This document shows, piece after piece, positions 7,009 through 15,174 of a DNA stretch of 31,539 nt; within the stretch, counting starts at the first letter, position 1; each line of letters opens with the position of its first letter. The DNA is taken from assembly GCF_029218125.1 (NCBI RefSeq), contig NZ_JARFXX010000015.1, forward strand, positions 1 to 31,539, read 5' to 3'. The position numbers were made by a program, and so were the translations under genes. Source of the DNA: Oscillibacter faecalis_A (GTDB lineage: Bacteria > Bacillota > Clostridia > Oscillospirales > Oscillospiraceae). The notes beneath the pieces were generated by a model, which did not search any database, was not told the origin of the DNA, and worked only from the letters and a program-made list of their open reading frames with translations.

Positions 7009-8391
7009 TTACTTGCTCAACTGCTCGTCAATTGCCTTGGCGGCGGTCTTGCCGGCGCCCATAGCCAGAATGACGGTAGCAGCGCCGGTCACGGCGTCAC
7101 CACCGGCGTAAACGTGCTCACGGGAGGTCAGACCGTCCTCATTGACCACGATGCCGCCCTTCTTGTTGATCTCAAGGCCCTTGGTGGTAGACTTGATGAG
7201 GGGGTTGGGGCTGGTGCCGAGAGACATAATCACGCAGTCCACGTCCAGATCAAACTCACTGCCGGGAACCTCGATAGGGCGGCGGCGACCGGAGGCATCC
7301 GGCTCACCCAGCTCCATCTTGATGCAGCGAATCTTGCTGACATCATCGTTCTCGTCTGCCAGAATTTCAACAGGGTTGCAGAGTGTCTTGAAGATGACGC
7401 CCTCCTCCTCGGCGTGCTCGACCTCCTCCTTACGGGCAGGCAGCTCCTCCATGCCGCGGCGGTAGACGATATACACCTCGGCACCCAGACGCTTGGCACA
7501 GCGGGCGGCGTCCATAGCCACGTTGCCGCCACCGACAACGGCGACCCGCTTGGGATGCTGGATGGGAGTATCGGAGCCCTCGCGATAGGCTTTCATCAGG
7601 TTGATACGGGTCAAGAACTCATTGGCGGAATACACACCGCGATAGTTGATGCCGGGGATGTCCATGAACATGGGCAGACCGGCGCCGGAGCCGATAAACA
7701 CAGCCTCAAAGCCCTGCTCGTCCATCAGCTCGTCCACAGTGATGGTGCGGCCCACAACGGTATCCGTTGCGATAGTGACGCCCAGCGCCTTCAAACCGTC
7801 CACTTCCTTCTGCACGATGGCCTTAGGCAGACGGAACTCGGGAATGCCGTACACCAGCACGCCGCCGGCCAGATGCAGCGCCTCAAAAACAGTGACCTCA
7901 TATCCCTTGCGGGCCAGATCGCCGGCGCAGGTCAGGCCGGAGGGACCGGAGCCCACCACTGCCACGCGGTGGCCGTTGGAGGCGGGCTTCTCCGGGGCGG
8001 CAGTGGCGTGCTCGCGATGCCAGTCGGCCACGAAGCGCTCCAGACGGCCAATGCCGACAGGCTCACCCTTGATGCCGCGGACGCAATGCTTCTCGCACTG
8101 GCTCTCCTGCGGGCAGACACGGCCGCAGACTGCGGGCAGCGCAGAGGTGGCGGCAATTATCTGATAGGCAGCCTCAAAGTCGCCCTTGGCCACCTCGGCA
8201 ATGAAGTCGGGAATATGTACCATCACGGGGCAGCCCTGCATACAGGGCTTGTTCTTGCAGTTCAGGCAGCGGGCAGCCTCGTCCAGAGCCTGCTCCTCCG
8301 TATAGCCCAGAGCGACCTCCTCAAAGTTCTTGTTCCGAACGTTGGGGTCCTGAGAGGGCATGGGATTTTTCTTCAAAGACATATTGGCCAT
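7009..8391 (-). CDS. nfnB: NfnB-type NADPH-binding flavoprotein (GltA-like large subunit)
   Basis: This 460-aa protein resembles the glutamate synthase small-chain family. It has two N-terminal cysteine clusters for [4Fe-4S] centres (C42, C45, C50, C54 and C89, C93, C99, C103). An FAD-binding Rossmann motif follows near 142 and an NADPH-binding GGGNVAMDAA motif near 290. Genes of this type are often annotated gltA. Placed directly after an NfnA-like gene in an anaerobe, it more likely forms electron-bifurcating NADH-dependent ferredoxin:NADP oxidoreductase. The start is the ATG at 8391, 10 bases after GGAGG and just beyond the nfnA stop. The longer frame would overlap nfnA and lacks a site. 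Confidence 0.85.
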   Translation of the reverse strand: MANMSLKKNPMPSQDPNVRNKNFEEVALGYTEEQALDEAARCLNCKNKPCMQGCPVMVHIPDFIAEVAKGDFEAAYQIIAATSALPAVCGRVCPQESQCEKHCVRGIKGEPVGIGRLERFVADWHREHATAAPEKPASNGHRVAVVGSGPSGLTCAGDLARKGYEVTVFEALHLAGGVLVYGIPEFRLPKAIVQKEVDGLKALGVTIATDTVVGRTITVDELMDEQGFEAVFIGSGAGLPMFMDIPGINYRGVYSANEFLTRINLMKAYREGSDTPIQHPKRVAVVGGGNVAMDAARCAKRLGAEVYIVYRRGMEELPARKEEVEHAEEEGVIFKTLCNPVEILADENDDVSKIRCIKMELGEPDASGRRRPIEVPGSEFDLDVDCVIMSLGTSPNPLIKSTTKGLEINKKGGIVVNEDGLTSREHVYAGGDAVTGAATVILAMGAGKTAAKAIDEQLSK

Positions 8392-8393
8392 GA

Positions 8394-9236
<843 letters not shown>

Positions 9237-9263
9237 ACGCTTCCTTCTTTCCTTTCCGCATCT

Positions 9264-9284
9264 AAAAAATTCTGCCAAGCAGAA
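9264..9284 (-). terminator. Weak terminator-like hairpin in the nfnA leader
   Basis: A 6-bp stem (9279-9284 with 9270-9275) with a 3-base loop is followed on the minus strand by six T (9264-9269). It lies between the predicted nfn start site and the nfnA ATG. The stem has only three GC pairs, so it may end read-through from the upstream regulator gene or act as a weak attenuator. Confidence 0.35.
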
Positions 9285-9299
9285 CGATACATTGTTTGA

Positions 9300-9328
9300 A
9301 TTTTAACATACTTCCCGCTATCCGTCAA
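9300..9328 (-). promoter_or_regulatory. Sigma-A promoter of nfnAB
   Basis: The minus strand shows -35 TTGACG (9323-9328), a 17-base spacer and -10 TAAAAT (9300-9305). Predicted start is near 9293, some 57 bases before the nfnA ATG. It lies in the gap after the Crp/Fnr-family gene, so nfnAB can be expressed independently of that gene. Confidence 0.75.
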
Positions 9329-9357
9329 CAGCTTTCCCGAAAATTATACTGAAAACA

Positions 9358-10050
9358 TTAGCTCTTCAAGTGTTTTTCACCAACAGACCGGCCCGGAAGC
9401 GTGACCCGGCGTCCCTCCGTCTGCACCAGCCCTTCCTCCTTCAGGTGCCGCAGCTCCCGCATCATTGCGCTGCGGTCTGTGGCGATATAGTCCGCTAACA
9501 CGCTGAAGGAAAACGGCAGCATAAAGGACGTCCCATGGTTCCGCTCAGCCTGCTGGTGAAAATAGCACAGCAGCTTGTCCCGGATCGAGCGCCGGGACAG
9601 TACATCCACCCGCTCGCTGAGGGCCTGTGCCTTATCACTGAGCAGTCCCAGCATATTCTGCACCAGAACACTGTGGTAGGTACAGGCGTTCTGGCATCGG
9701 CGCAGCAAATGCGGATAGTCGATAAACAGAATATCGCAGGCGCTCCGGGCCACCACCTCCAGACTGTCCCCCATGGAACCGGCAAAGGCCAGATTCCGGC
9801 CGAACACGCCGCCGGGGCCCATTTCCTCCAGCACGGTAGCCACCCCCTCCTCATCGATTCGAATCAGGGACGCGCTGCCGCGCTCCACGATGCCGATAGC
9901 ATCCGCCCGGCTCCCCGCAAAATCGTAAATCATCTCCTCTGGCAGAAAGGACCGCTTCACCGCCTGAAAGCAGGTCAGCATCCGTCGATAGTCCTCATAG
10001 CTAATATTTTCAAACAGCGGGCTTGTCCGCAGCTCCTGTGAGGTCATCAT
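9358..10050 (-). CDS. Crp/Fnr-family transcriptional regulator
   Basis: This 230-aa protein has an N-terminal cyclic-nucleotide-binding-like domain (about 10-130), a long dimerisation helix and a C-terminal winged helix-turn-helix (about 170-210, FSVLADYIATDRSAMMREL). No clear Fnr-type iron-sulfur cysteine set is visible, so the effector is unknown. The ATG at 10050 is chosen because AAGGAG lies 9 bases upstream; the ATG at 10059 directly abuts that site. It is upstream of nfnAB on the same strand, which makes nfnAB a candidate target. A palindrome overlaps its own promoter, suggesting autoregulation. Confidence 0.87.
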   Translation of the reverse strand: MMTSQELRTSPLFENISYEDYRRMLTCFQAVKRSFLPEEMIYDFAGSRADAIGIVERGSASLIRIDEEGVATVLEEMGPGGVFGRNLAFAGSMGDSLEVVARSACDILFIDYPHLLRRCQNACTYHSVLVQNMLGLLSDKAQALSERVDVLSRRSIRDKLLCYFHQQAERNHGTSFMLPFSFSVLADYIATDRSAMMRELRHLKEEGLVQTEGRRVTLPGRSVGEKHLKS

Positions 10051-10088
10051 ATTTCCCATCTCCTTTTTGTTGCATATATCACAGCTTC

Positions 10089-10116
10089 ATCATATCAAAT
10101 TCTTGCACGAATGCAA
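10089..10116 (-). promoter_or_regulatory. Promoter of the Crp/Fnr-family gene
   Basis: The minus strand has -35 TTGCAT (10111-10116), a 16-base spacer and -10 TATGAT (10089-10094). The fit is moderate. A palindrome covers the -35 and part of the spacer. Confidence 0.55.
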
Positions 10117-10117
10117 G
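10102..10117. promoter_or_regulatory. Palindromic operator candidate over the regulator promoter
   Basis: CTTGCA and TGCAAG are separated by CGAA, forming a perfect 16-base palindrome. It covers the -35 of the Crp/Fnr-family gene, so a bound dimer would block that promoter. The gene's own product is the obvious candidate. I did not find the same palindrome in front of nfnAB. Confidence 0.5.
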
Positions 10118-10174
10118 CCCTTTATCCCAATTATTTTTTCACAAAAAGTTCAAGACTTTTCCTCCTTCTCATTG

Positions 10175-10180
10175 TATAAT
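10175..10180 (+). promoter_or_regulatory. -10 element of the CBS-domain gene
   Basis: A perfect TATAAT stands 62 bases before the GTG start. No good -35 was found at the expected distance, so only the -10 is claimed. Confidence 0.45.
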
Positions 10181-10242
10181 ATTATTAACCAATAAGAACA
10201 ACCACGCTGAACAAGGTCTGAAAAGGAAAGGAGCATTCAAGC

Positions 10243-10677
10243 GTGAATATCGCCTATTTTCTTCTCCCCAAAAGTCGAATCGCCTATCTGTACGATGATT
10301 TCACGATTCGGCAGGGGCTTGAAAAGATGCGTAACCGCGGCTATACCGCCATTCCCGTCATCACCCGGGACGGGCGTTATGTCGGCACCGTCAGCGAAGG
10401 AGACTTTTTGTGGCGGCTTTTGTCGGACGGAACGGACCTGACCATGAAAAAGGCAGAGTCGCTGCGTGTGTGCGATATCATCGGCAATAAATATCCCGCT
10501 GTTCGAATTACCGTCACCATGGACGCGCTGCTAGAAAGCGCCATGAACCAGAACTTTATTCCGGTGGTAGACGATTTGGACAAGTTTATCGGCATCGTCA
10601 CCCGCCGGGACATCATTGGGTACTTAGCAAAAAAAGAGACTGCCGCGTTGGACCGCCTCCCCTCTAAAATCAGTTGA
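10243..10677 (+). CDS. Two-CBS-domain protein
   Basis: This 144-aa protein consists almost entirely of two CBS motifs (about 8-58 and 75-130), the paired module that binds adenosine nucleotides such as AMP, ATP or SAM. No catalytic or DNA-binding domain is attached, so it is a stand-alone sensor or regulatory subunit whose partner is unknown. The start is GTG at 10243 with AAAGGAG 9 bases upstream. It is transcribed divergently from the Crp/Fnr-family regulator and ends at a strong terminator. Confidence 0.87.
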   Translation: MNIAYFLLPKSRIAYLYDDFTIRQGLEKMRNRGYTAIPVITRDGRYVGTVSEGDFLWRLLSDGTDLTMKKAESLRVCDIIGNKYPAVRITVTMDALLESAMNQNFIPVVDDLDKFIGIVTRRDIIGYLAKKETAALDRLPSKIS

Positions 10678-10678
10678 A

Positions 10679-10711
10679 AAAACCGGTCGATGTGAACCAT
10701 CGGCCGGTTTT
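10679..10711 (+). terminator. Intrinsic terminator after the CBS-domain gene
   Basis: A 14-bp stem including one G-T pair (10679-10692 with 10698-10711), loop of 5, is followed by a T-rich tract. It starts right after the stop codon. Confidence 0.9.
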
Positions 10712-10760
10712 CCTTTTTATTATCAGCGCTATGCTTGAAACTCGAATTGATTGCAAAAAG

Positions 10761-10789
10761 AGAATGCCGCACTGCTTGTGCGGCATTCT
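10761..10789. terminator. Intrinsic terminator after rpsU
   Basis: A perfect 12-bp stem (10761-10772 with 10778-10789) has a 5-base loop. On the minus strand it is followed by a T-run (10755-10759), ending rpsU. The plus side also has T-rich sequence, so it may work in both directions. Confidence 0.9.
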
Positions 10790-10800
10790 TTTCTGATTTC

Positions 10801-10983
10801 TTAATAGAAACGCTTCTTGTTCTTGCGAGCGGCCTCAGACTTCTTGCGGCGCTTCACGCTGGGGCTTTCATAATGCTCTCTCTTGCGAACCTCGGCAATC
10901 ACGCCGGCCTTGGCGCAGCTACGCTTAAAACGCTTCAGTGCGCTGTCGATGGATTCGCCTTCCTTGACATGAATCTCAGACAT
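10801..10983 (-). CDS. rpsU: 30S ribosomal protein S21
   Basis: This 60-aa, strongly basic protein matches bacterial S21 over its whole length: MSEIHVKEGESIDSALKRF at the start and a lysine/arginine-rich C-terminus. S21 joins the small subunit near the anti-Shine-Dalgarno end of 16S rRNA and helps initiation. GAGGG lies 8 bases before the ATG. The gene is monocistronic here, with its own consensus promoter, a 67-base leader containing a small hairpin, and a strong terminator. Confidence 0.97.
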   Translation of the reverse strand: MSEIHVKEGESIDSALKRFKRSCAKAGVIAEVRKREHYESPSVKRRKKSEAARKNKKRFY

Positions 10984-11032
10984 TTATATTTCCCTCCCTC
11001 CGAGACATCCGGCTTCATCCTGGATGCTTAGG

Positions 11033-11046
11033 GGCTACGTATAGCC
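11033..11046 (-). promoter_or_regulatory. UACG-tetraloop hairpin at the 5' end of the rpsU leader
   Basis: In the minus-strand transcript GGCTA and TAGCC form a 5-bp stem closed by a UACG loop, a member of the very stable UNCG class. It lies about 5 bases from the predicted mRNA start. It could protect the 5' end or be a regulatory site. Function is inferred only from structure. Confidence 0.4.
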
Positions 11047-11057
11047 TTAACGAAGAT

Positions 11058-11086
11058 ATTATAAGAAATACAACGCAGAATGTCAA
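11058..11086 (-). promoter_or_regulatory. Consensus sigma-A promoter of rpsU
   Basis: The minus strand has perfect -35 TTGACA (11081-11086), a 17-base spacer and perfect -10 TATAAT (11058-11063). Start site is expected near 11051. Confidence 0.9.
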
Positions 11087-11113
11087 GAACAATTTTTCCG
11101 TTTCGGAGTAAAT

Positions 11114-13540
11114 TTACTGCGGCTTCACGATTAGGTTGATGAGGCGGTTCTTGACAAGAATTGTCTTGACGATCTGCATTCCGCTGGTGGCCTTCTGCAC
11201 CTTGTCCACAGCCAGTGCGGCGGCCTTCACAGTCTCCTCATCACTGTCAACAGGCATCTGGACCGTACCCTTCATCTTGCCGTTGACCTGAATGGCCATC
11301 TCCACGGTAGAGGCGATGGTCTTGCTCTCATCGTATACCGGCCACTCTGCCTGGCAGCACATCTTGCCCGTCTGCGCGGCAAAGCCCAGCTTCTCCCACA
11401 GTTCCTCGGTGATGTGGGGTGCAAATGGATTCAGCAGGCGCAGCAGGATGCTCAGATCGCCCCGGGTCACGCCGTTGGCGGTCATTTCGTTCACGGCGGT
11501 CATCATGGCGGCGATGGCGGTGTTCATCTTCAGGGTGTCGATATCGTCCGTGACCTTTTTGATGGTCTTGTGGAGGATGGCCTCGTTGGCCGGGGTCAAG
11601 TCCTCGCTGTCAGCGGCGGTCTCCGCCAGGTTCCACACCTTGTCCAGGAACCGCTTGGAGCCCTTCACCGCGTCGGTGGACCAGGTGGCCGCCTGCTCGA
11701 AGTCACCCACGAACATGATATAAAGACGCATGGTGTCCGCGCCGTACTGCGCCACAATGTCATTGGGGTTCACCACGTTGCCCCGGGACTTGGACATCTT
11801 CTCGCCGCCCTCGCCCAGAATCATGCCGTGGCTGGTGCGCTTTGCATAGGGCTCCTTGGTGGGCACGGCACCAATATCATAGAGGAACTTATGCCAGAAC
11901 CGGGAGTACAGCAGATGCAGCGTGGTGTGCTCCATGCCTCCGTTATACCAGTCAACGGGAGACCAGTATTCCAGAGCCTCCTTAGAGGCCAGAGCCTTGT
12001 CATTGTGGGGGTCCATATAGCGCAGGAAGTACCAGCAGGAGCCAGCCCACTGGGGCATGGTGTCCGTTTCACGCTGGGCAGGGCCGCCGCACTTGGGGCA
12101 GGTGGTGTTCACCCAGTCCGTCATCTTGGACAGCGGAGACTCGCCGTCATCGGTAAGCTCATAGCTCTTGACCTCCGGCAGCAGCAGCGGTAACTGCTCC
12201 TCCGGCAGCGGTACCCAGCCGCACTTTTCGCACTTCACCAAAGGAATCGGCTCGCCCCAGTAGCGCTGACGGCTGAACACCCAGTCACGAAGCTTGAAGT
12301 TGGTCTTGGGATGGCCGATGCCATGCTCCGTGACCCACTTCTTCATGGTGGGAATGGCTTCCTTGACGGTGAGGCCGTTGAGGAAGTCGGAGTTGACCAT
12401 GATGCCGGTATCGTCCTTCAAAGCGAAGGCGCACTTGGTCACGTCGCCGCCCTTGACCACCTCCACGATGGGCAGGCCGAAGGTGGTGGCGAAGTCCCAG
12501 TCGCGCTGGTCATGGCCGGGCACGCCCATGACGATGCCGGTGCCGTAGCCCATCAGCACGTAGTCGGAAACGAAAATGGGGATGTGCTTGCCAGTGACGG
12601 GATGGACGGCCTCGATGCCCTCCAGCCGGACGCCGGTCTTTTCCTTGTTCAGCTCGCCGCGCTCGAAGTCGGACTTCCGGGCGGCCTCCTGCCGGTATGC
12701 CTCCACAGCGTCCCAGTTGGTCAGCTGATCCTTCCACTGAGCGAGGTAGGGGTGCTCGGGAGAGATGACCATATAGGTCACGCCGAACAAGGTATCGCAC
12801 CGGGTGGTATAGACTGTCAGCTTGTCGCCGTTAGTGGCGGTGAAGTCCACCTCAGTGCCCTCGCTGCGGCCGATCCAGTTGCGCTGCTGGATCTTGACCC
12901 GCTCGATATAGTCCACATCATCCAAATCGTCAATAAGGCGGTCGGCATACTTGGTGATAGCCAGCATCCATTGGGACTTCTCCTTGCGGATGACCTCGCT
13001 GCCGCAGCGCTCGCAGACGCCCTCCACAACCTCTTCGTTTGCCAGCACGCACTTACAGCTCGTGCACCAGTTCACGGGCATGGACGCCTTATAGGCAAGG
13101 CCATGCTTGAAAAGCTGCAAAAAGATCCACTGGGTCCACTTGTAGTAGCTGGGGTCCGTGGTGTCCACCACCCGGTCCCAGTCAAAGGAATAGCCCAGCA
13201 TGTGAAGCTGCTTGGTGAAGTTGGCAATGTTCTGCTTGGTAACGATGGCAGGATGGATGTGGTTCTTGATGGCGTAGTTCTCCGTGGGCAGGCCAAAGGC
13301 ATCAAAGCCGATGGGGAACAGCACATTGTAGCCCTGCATCCGCTTTTTCCGGCAGATGATGTCCATAGCGGTAAAGGGGCGGGCATGGCCCACATGGAGC
13401 CCCTGACCAGAGGGATACGGGAACTCAATGAGGCCGTAAAACTTTTCACGGGTCTTGTCGCCGGTCACAGCGGTAAAGGGCTTTTCCTCCAGCCACTTCT
13501 CCTGCCATTTCTTTTCAATGGCTGTAAAATCGTACTTCAT
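11114..13540 (-). CDS. leuS: Leucyl-tRNA synthetase
   Basis: LeuS (808 aa, normal bacterial length) charges tRNA(Leu) with leucine. The class I HIGH motif is HVGH at 49-52 and KMSKS is near 577-581. A cysteine-rich zinc-type insert (CTSCKC...CERCG) lies near 155-180, and the CP1 editing domain occupies roughly 220-410. The ATG has AAAGGAG 6 bases upstream. It lies 48 bases after a small membrane-protein gene and shares the upstream leucine T-box leader. No clear terminator follows its stop; the rpsU promoter begins close by. Confidence 0.97.
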   Translation of the reverse strand: MKYDFTAIEKKWQEKWLEEKPFTAVTGDKTREKFYGLIEFPYPSGQGLHVGHARPFTAMDIICRKKRMQGYNVLFPIGFDAFGLPTENYAIKNHIHPAIVTKQNIANFTKQLHMLGYSFDWDRVVDTTDPSYYKWTQWIFLQLFKHGLAYKASMPVNWCTSCKCVLANEEVVEGVCERCGSEVIRKEKSQWMLAITKYADRLIDDLDDVDYIERVKIQQRNWIGRSEGTEVDFTATNGDKLTVYTTRCDTLFGVTYMVISPEHPYLAQWKDQLTNWDAVEAYRQEAARKSDFERGELNKEKTGVRLEGIEAVHPVTGKHIPIFVSDYVLMGYGTGIVMGVPGHDQRDWDFATTFGLPIVEVVKGGDVTKCAFALKDDTGIMVNSDFLNGLTVKEAIPTMKKWVTEHGIGHPKTNFKLRDWVFSRQRYWGEPIPLVKCEKCGWVPLPEEQLPLLLPEVKSYELTDDGESPLSKMTDWVNTTCPKCGGPAQRETDTMPQWAGSCWYFLRYMDPHNDKALASKEALEYWSPVDWYNGGMEHTTLHLLYSRFWHKFLYDIGAVPTKEPYAKRTSHGMILGEGGEKMSKSRGNVVNPNDIVAQYGADTMRLYIMFVGDFEQAATWSTDAVKGSKRFLDKVWNLAETAADSEDLTPANEAILHKTIKKVTDDIDTLKMNTAIAAMMTAVNEMTANGVTRGDLSILLRLLNPFAPHITEELWEKLGFAAQTGKMCCQAEWPVYDESKTIASTVEMAIQVNGKMKGTVQMPVDSDEETVKAAALAVDKVQKATSGMQIVKTILVKNRLINLIVKPQ

Positions 13541-13588
13541 GGTTGACTCCTTTTATCTGAAATGTTCTGCATTTTGATTGATTTGATC

Positions 13589-13951
13589 TCAGGACCGCTT
13601 TTGTGTCCGCCACTTGACGCGCCACCAGACCAGCTGAACGGCCAGTGCGAGCAACGCTGCCGCGCACAGCATCTTGAAAGCGGTTGCCGGTTCAAAAAGG
13701 GGCTGGCCCCATTTTTCTGTTCCGTACACGGACAAGCAAGCACAGGACACAAGGAAGGACAGGGCGTTTCCCCAAAGCAGGGCTTTCAGGCTGTTTCTGT
13801 GGTATGCCCATTTCATCAGCGTAAAAAAGCCGATGATATACAGGAAATTCGCTAAGAATTTGCCTGTTTCCCCACGACCCCAAAGGCCCAGATACACATA
13901 GGGGAGGCCATAGGCCAGAAAAGGGACGGGGGAATCCCACAGCTTTTTCAT
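13589..13951 (-). CDS. Small membrane protein between the leucine T-box and leuS, unknown function
   Basis: This 120-aa protein has about four hydrophobic segments (near 8-25, 35-50, 60-80 and 90-112) and a basic C-terminus. It is probably an inner-membrane protein. I do not recognise a family. The start is the ATG at 13951 with GAGGTG 7 bases upstream; a GTG at 13966 in the same frame is less likely. It lies directly after the T-box terminator and before leuS with no terminator between, so it would be induced by leucine starvation together with leuS. Confidence 0.72.
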   Translation of the reverse strand: MKKLWDSPVPFLAYGLPYVYLGLWGRGETGKFLANFLYIIGFFTLMKWAYHRNSLKALLWGNALSFLVSCACLSVYGTEKWGQPLFEPATAFKMLCAAALLALAVQLVWWRVKWRTQKRS

Positions 13952-13980
13952 CCTGCAACACCTCACGCTTTCCGCCGAAT

Positions 13981-14217
13981 AAAGAAAATGCCCCTAAGCC
14001 TTACGGCTCAGGGGCGTTGAAAACGCGGTACCACCCTGTTTCCGCCGGTTTCCCGGCGCTCGGTGCAGCAGATAACGATGCCAGCCGGCCCGCCCTACTT
14101 TCCTTCAGGCGGAACGCTCCGGGGCCAGTGCTCCCGTGCGCCCCCACCGACTCACACCGGCCATCGGCTCTCTTGAGGCGGGCTTCACGGGTTTTCTCCC
14201 CATCCAAGCGTTTAATG
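13981..14217 (-). ncRNA. Leucine T-box riboswitch leader
   Basis: The minus strand carries the diagnostic T-box sequence AGGGTGGTACCGCG (14024-14037). A terminator follows: an 11-bp stem with one G-T pair (14005-14015 with 13990-14000), loop GTAA, then a T-rich run at 13981-13989. Upstream, AGAGAG (14168-14173) marks stem I. The specifier triplet is read as CTG (14126-14128), five bases before GGAG as in the classical tyrS leader, and it encodes leucine. Uncharged tRNA(Leu) with a CAG anticodon would favour antitermination and expression of the membrane protein and leuS. Confidence 0.9.
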
Positions 14218-14222
14218 GTCAT

Positions 14223-14251
14223 ATTTTAAAGGGCTTTTTCGCATTTGTCAA
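14223..14251 (-). promoter_or_regulatory. Sigma-A promoter of the T-box-leuS unit
   Basis: Perfect -35 TTGACA (14246-14251), 17-base spacer and -10 TAAAAT (14223-14228) on the minus strand. The -35 contains the TGA stop codon of the upstream XRE gene (14248-14250), so that gene's end and this promoter are interlocked. Confidence 0.85.
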
Positions 14252-14643
14252 GTGGTTTTTCCATTTTCCGCCTCGGGGCCCTCCTGCTCCACAGAGCGCA
14301 GCAGCTCCTCGGCGGATATTCCGAACAGCTTTGCCAGCGCCAGCAGATTGGAGGTGCTGGGGTCCGCCGTTCCGGTCTCCCACTTGCTCACCGCCTGACG
14401 GCTGACGCCCAAGGACTCCGCCACAAATTCCTGCGTCATTTTGCAGCGGACCCGGTGCTCCTTCAGAACCTCGCCCAAAGAGCGGCGGACCTCCGCCTTT
14501 TCCTTCCGGACCTCTTCGGAGCGGTTGTACTTCTTCAGCGCCTTGATTCCCTGCATGACAGCGTAGACCACAAGCCCCAAAATCGCCAGCCGCACCAACG
14601 TAACCACCAGCAGTAAAATAATCGATGTCGATGCCATTAACAT
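14248..14643 (-). CDS. Membrane-anchored XRE-family helix-turn-helix protein
   Basis: This 131-aa protein starts with one strongly hydrophobic segment (about 7-30). A charged linker (35-55) leads to a C-terminal XRE/Cro-type helix-turn-helix (about 57-115, TQEFVAESLGVSRQAVSKWE). The DNA-binding domain would face the cytoplasm while tethered to the membrane. The ATG at 14643 is preceded by AAAGGAGG with a 9-base spacer; an ATG two codons later is the alternative. Targets and signal are unknown. Its stop codon lies in the -35 of the leuS unit promoter. Confidence 0.85.
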   Translation of the reverse strand: MLMASTSIILLLVVTLVRLAILGLVVYAVMQGIKALKKYNRSEEVRKEKAEVRRSLGEVLKEHRVRCKMTQEFVAESLGVSRQAVSKWETGTADPSTSNLLALAKLFGISAEELLRSVEQEGPEAENGKTT

Positions 14644-14715
14644 ATGACCTGTCCTCCTTTGTTTTTTGTATCTCAGCGCCATGGATCTGATGCCGTTATA
14701 CTACCGGACAAAGGC

Positions 14716-14752
14716 GGTTGCGGCCACCAGCTATCCCGCAACCTTTCGTTGC
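14716..14752. repeat. Mutually exclusive hairpins between rsfS and the XRE gene
   Basis: GGTTGCGG (14716-14723) is complementary to CCGCAACC (14736-14743) with a 12-base loop. GCAAC inside the latter also pairs with GTTGC at 14748-14752. Only one of the two can form at a time. Neither is followed by a T-run on the minus strand. The rest of the 143-base gap shows no gene. Confidence 0.35.
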
Positions 14753-14786
14753 AAGGCCCGATTTTTCAAGGAAAACAGCTCTATCC

Positions 14787-15152
14787 TCAGTCCTTTGTCA
14801 GCACATCGGAGAGGTCCAGCGGCTTTCCGTCCGCCCACAGGCGCTCCAAATCGTAAAAGGCACGGGCCTCGGCGCTGAACACATGGACGCAGACGCAGCC
14901 GTAGTCCAACAGCACCCATGTTCCATCCCGATAGCCCTCCCGGCGCAGCGGCAGCTCGCCTGCCTGCTCCTTCAGTGTCTTTTCCACAGCGCCGCACAGC
15001 GCATTGATCTGGGTGTTGGAGCTGCCGGTAGCGATCACAAAATAATCCGCCAGCGTGGTGATATCCGTGATCTCAATAGCGGCGATCTCCTTGCCCTTCT
15101 TTTCGTCCAGCGCCTTTGCGGCCAGAACGGCCAGTTCCTTCGGTGTCATCAT
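14787..15152 (-). CDS. rsfS: Ribosomal silencing factor RsfS
   Basis: RsfS (121 aa, DUF143/Iojap family) binds large-subunit protein L14 and blocks joining of the subunits during nutrient limitation. The family core is visible in DITTLADYFVIATGSSNTQ (about 29-47) and in DYGCVCVHVFSAEARAFYDLERLW near 83-106. Two adjacent ATG codons (15152 and 15149) follow AGGAAA. It is the last gene of the long minus-strand block and lies 22 bases after the LCP gene, in the usual Firmicute neighbourhood of nadD and yqeK. Confidence 0.95.
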   Translation of the reverse strand: MMTPKELAVLAAKALDEKKGKEIAAIEITDITTLADYFVIATGSSNTQINALCGAVEKTLKEQAGELPLRREGYRDGTWVLLDYGCVCVHVFSAEARAFYDLERLWADGKPLDLSDVLTKD

Positions 15153-15174
15153 ATCGTTTGTTTCCTTTCTTTTA

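Noticed and set aside
7009..8391. Annotation as a true glutamate synthase small subunit
   Set aside because: The neighbour is an NfnA/SudB-type subunit and no large glutamate synthase chain is present, so NfnB is favoured; GltA-type activity is not fully excluded.
14644..14786. Possible tRNA or small RNA gene in the rsfS-XRE gap
   Set aside because: No cloverleaf, no T-loop sequence and no promoter-terminator pair could be found.
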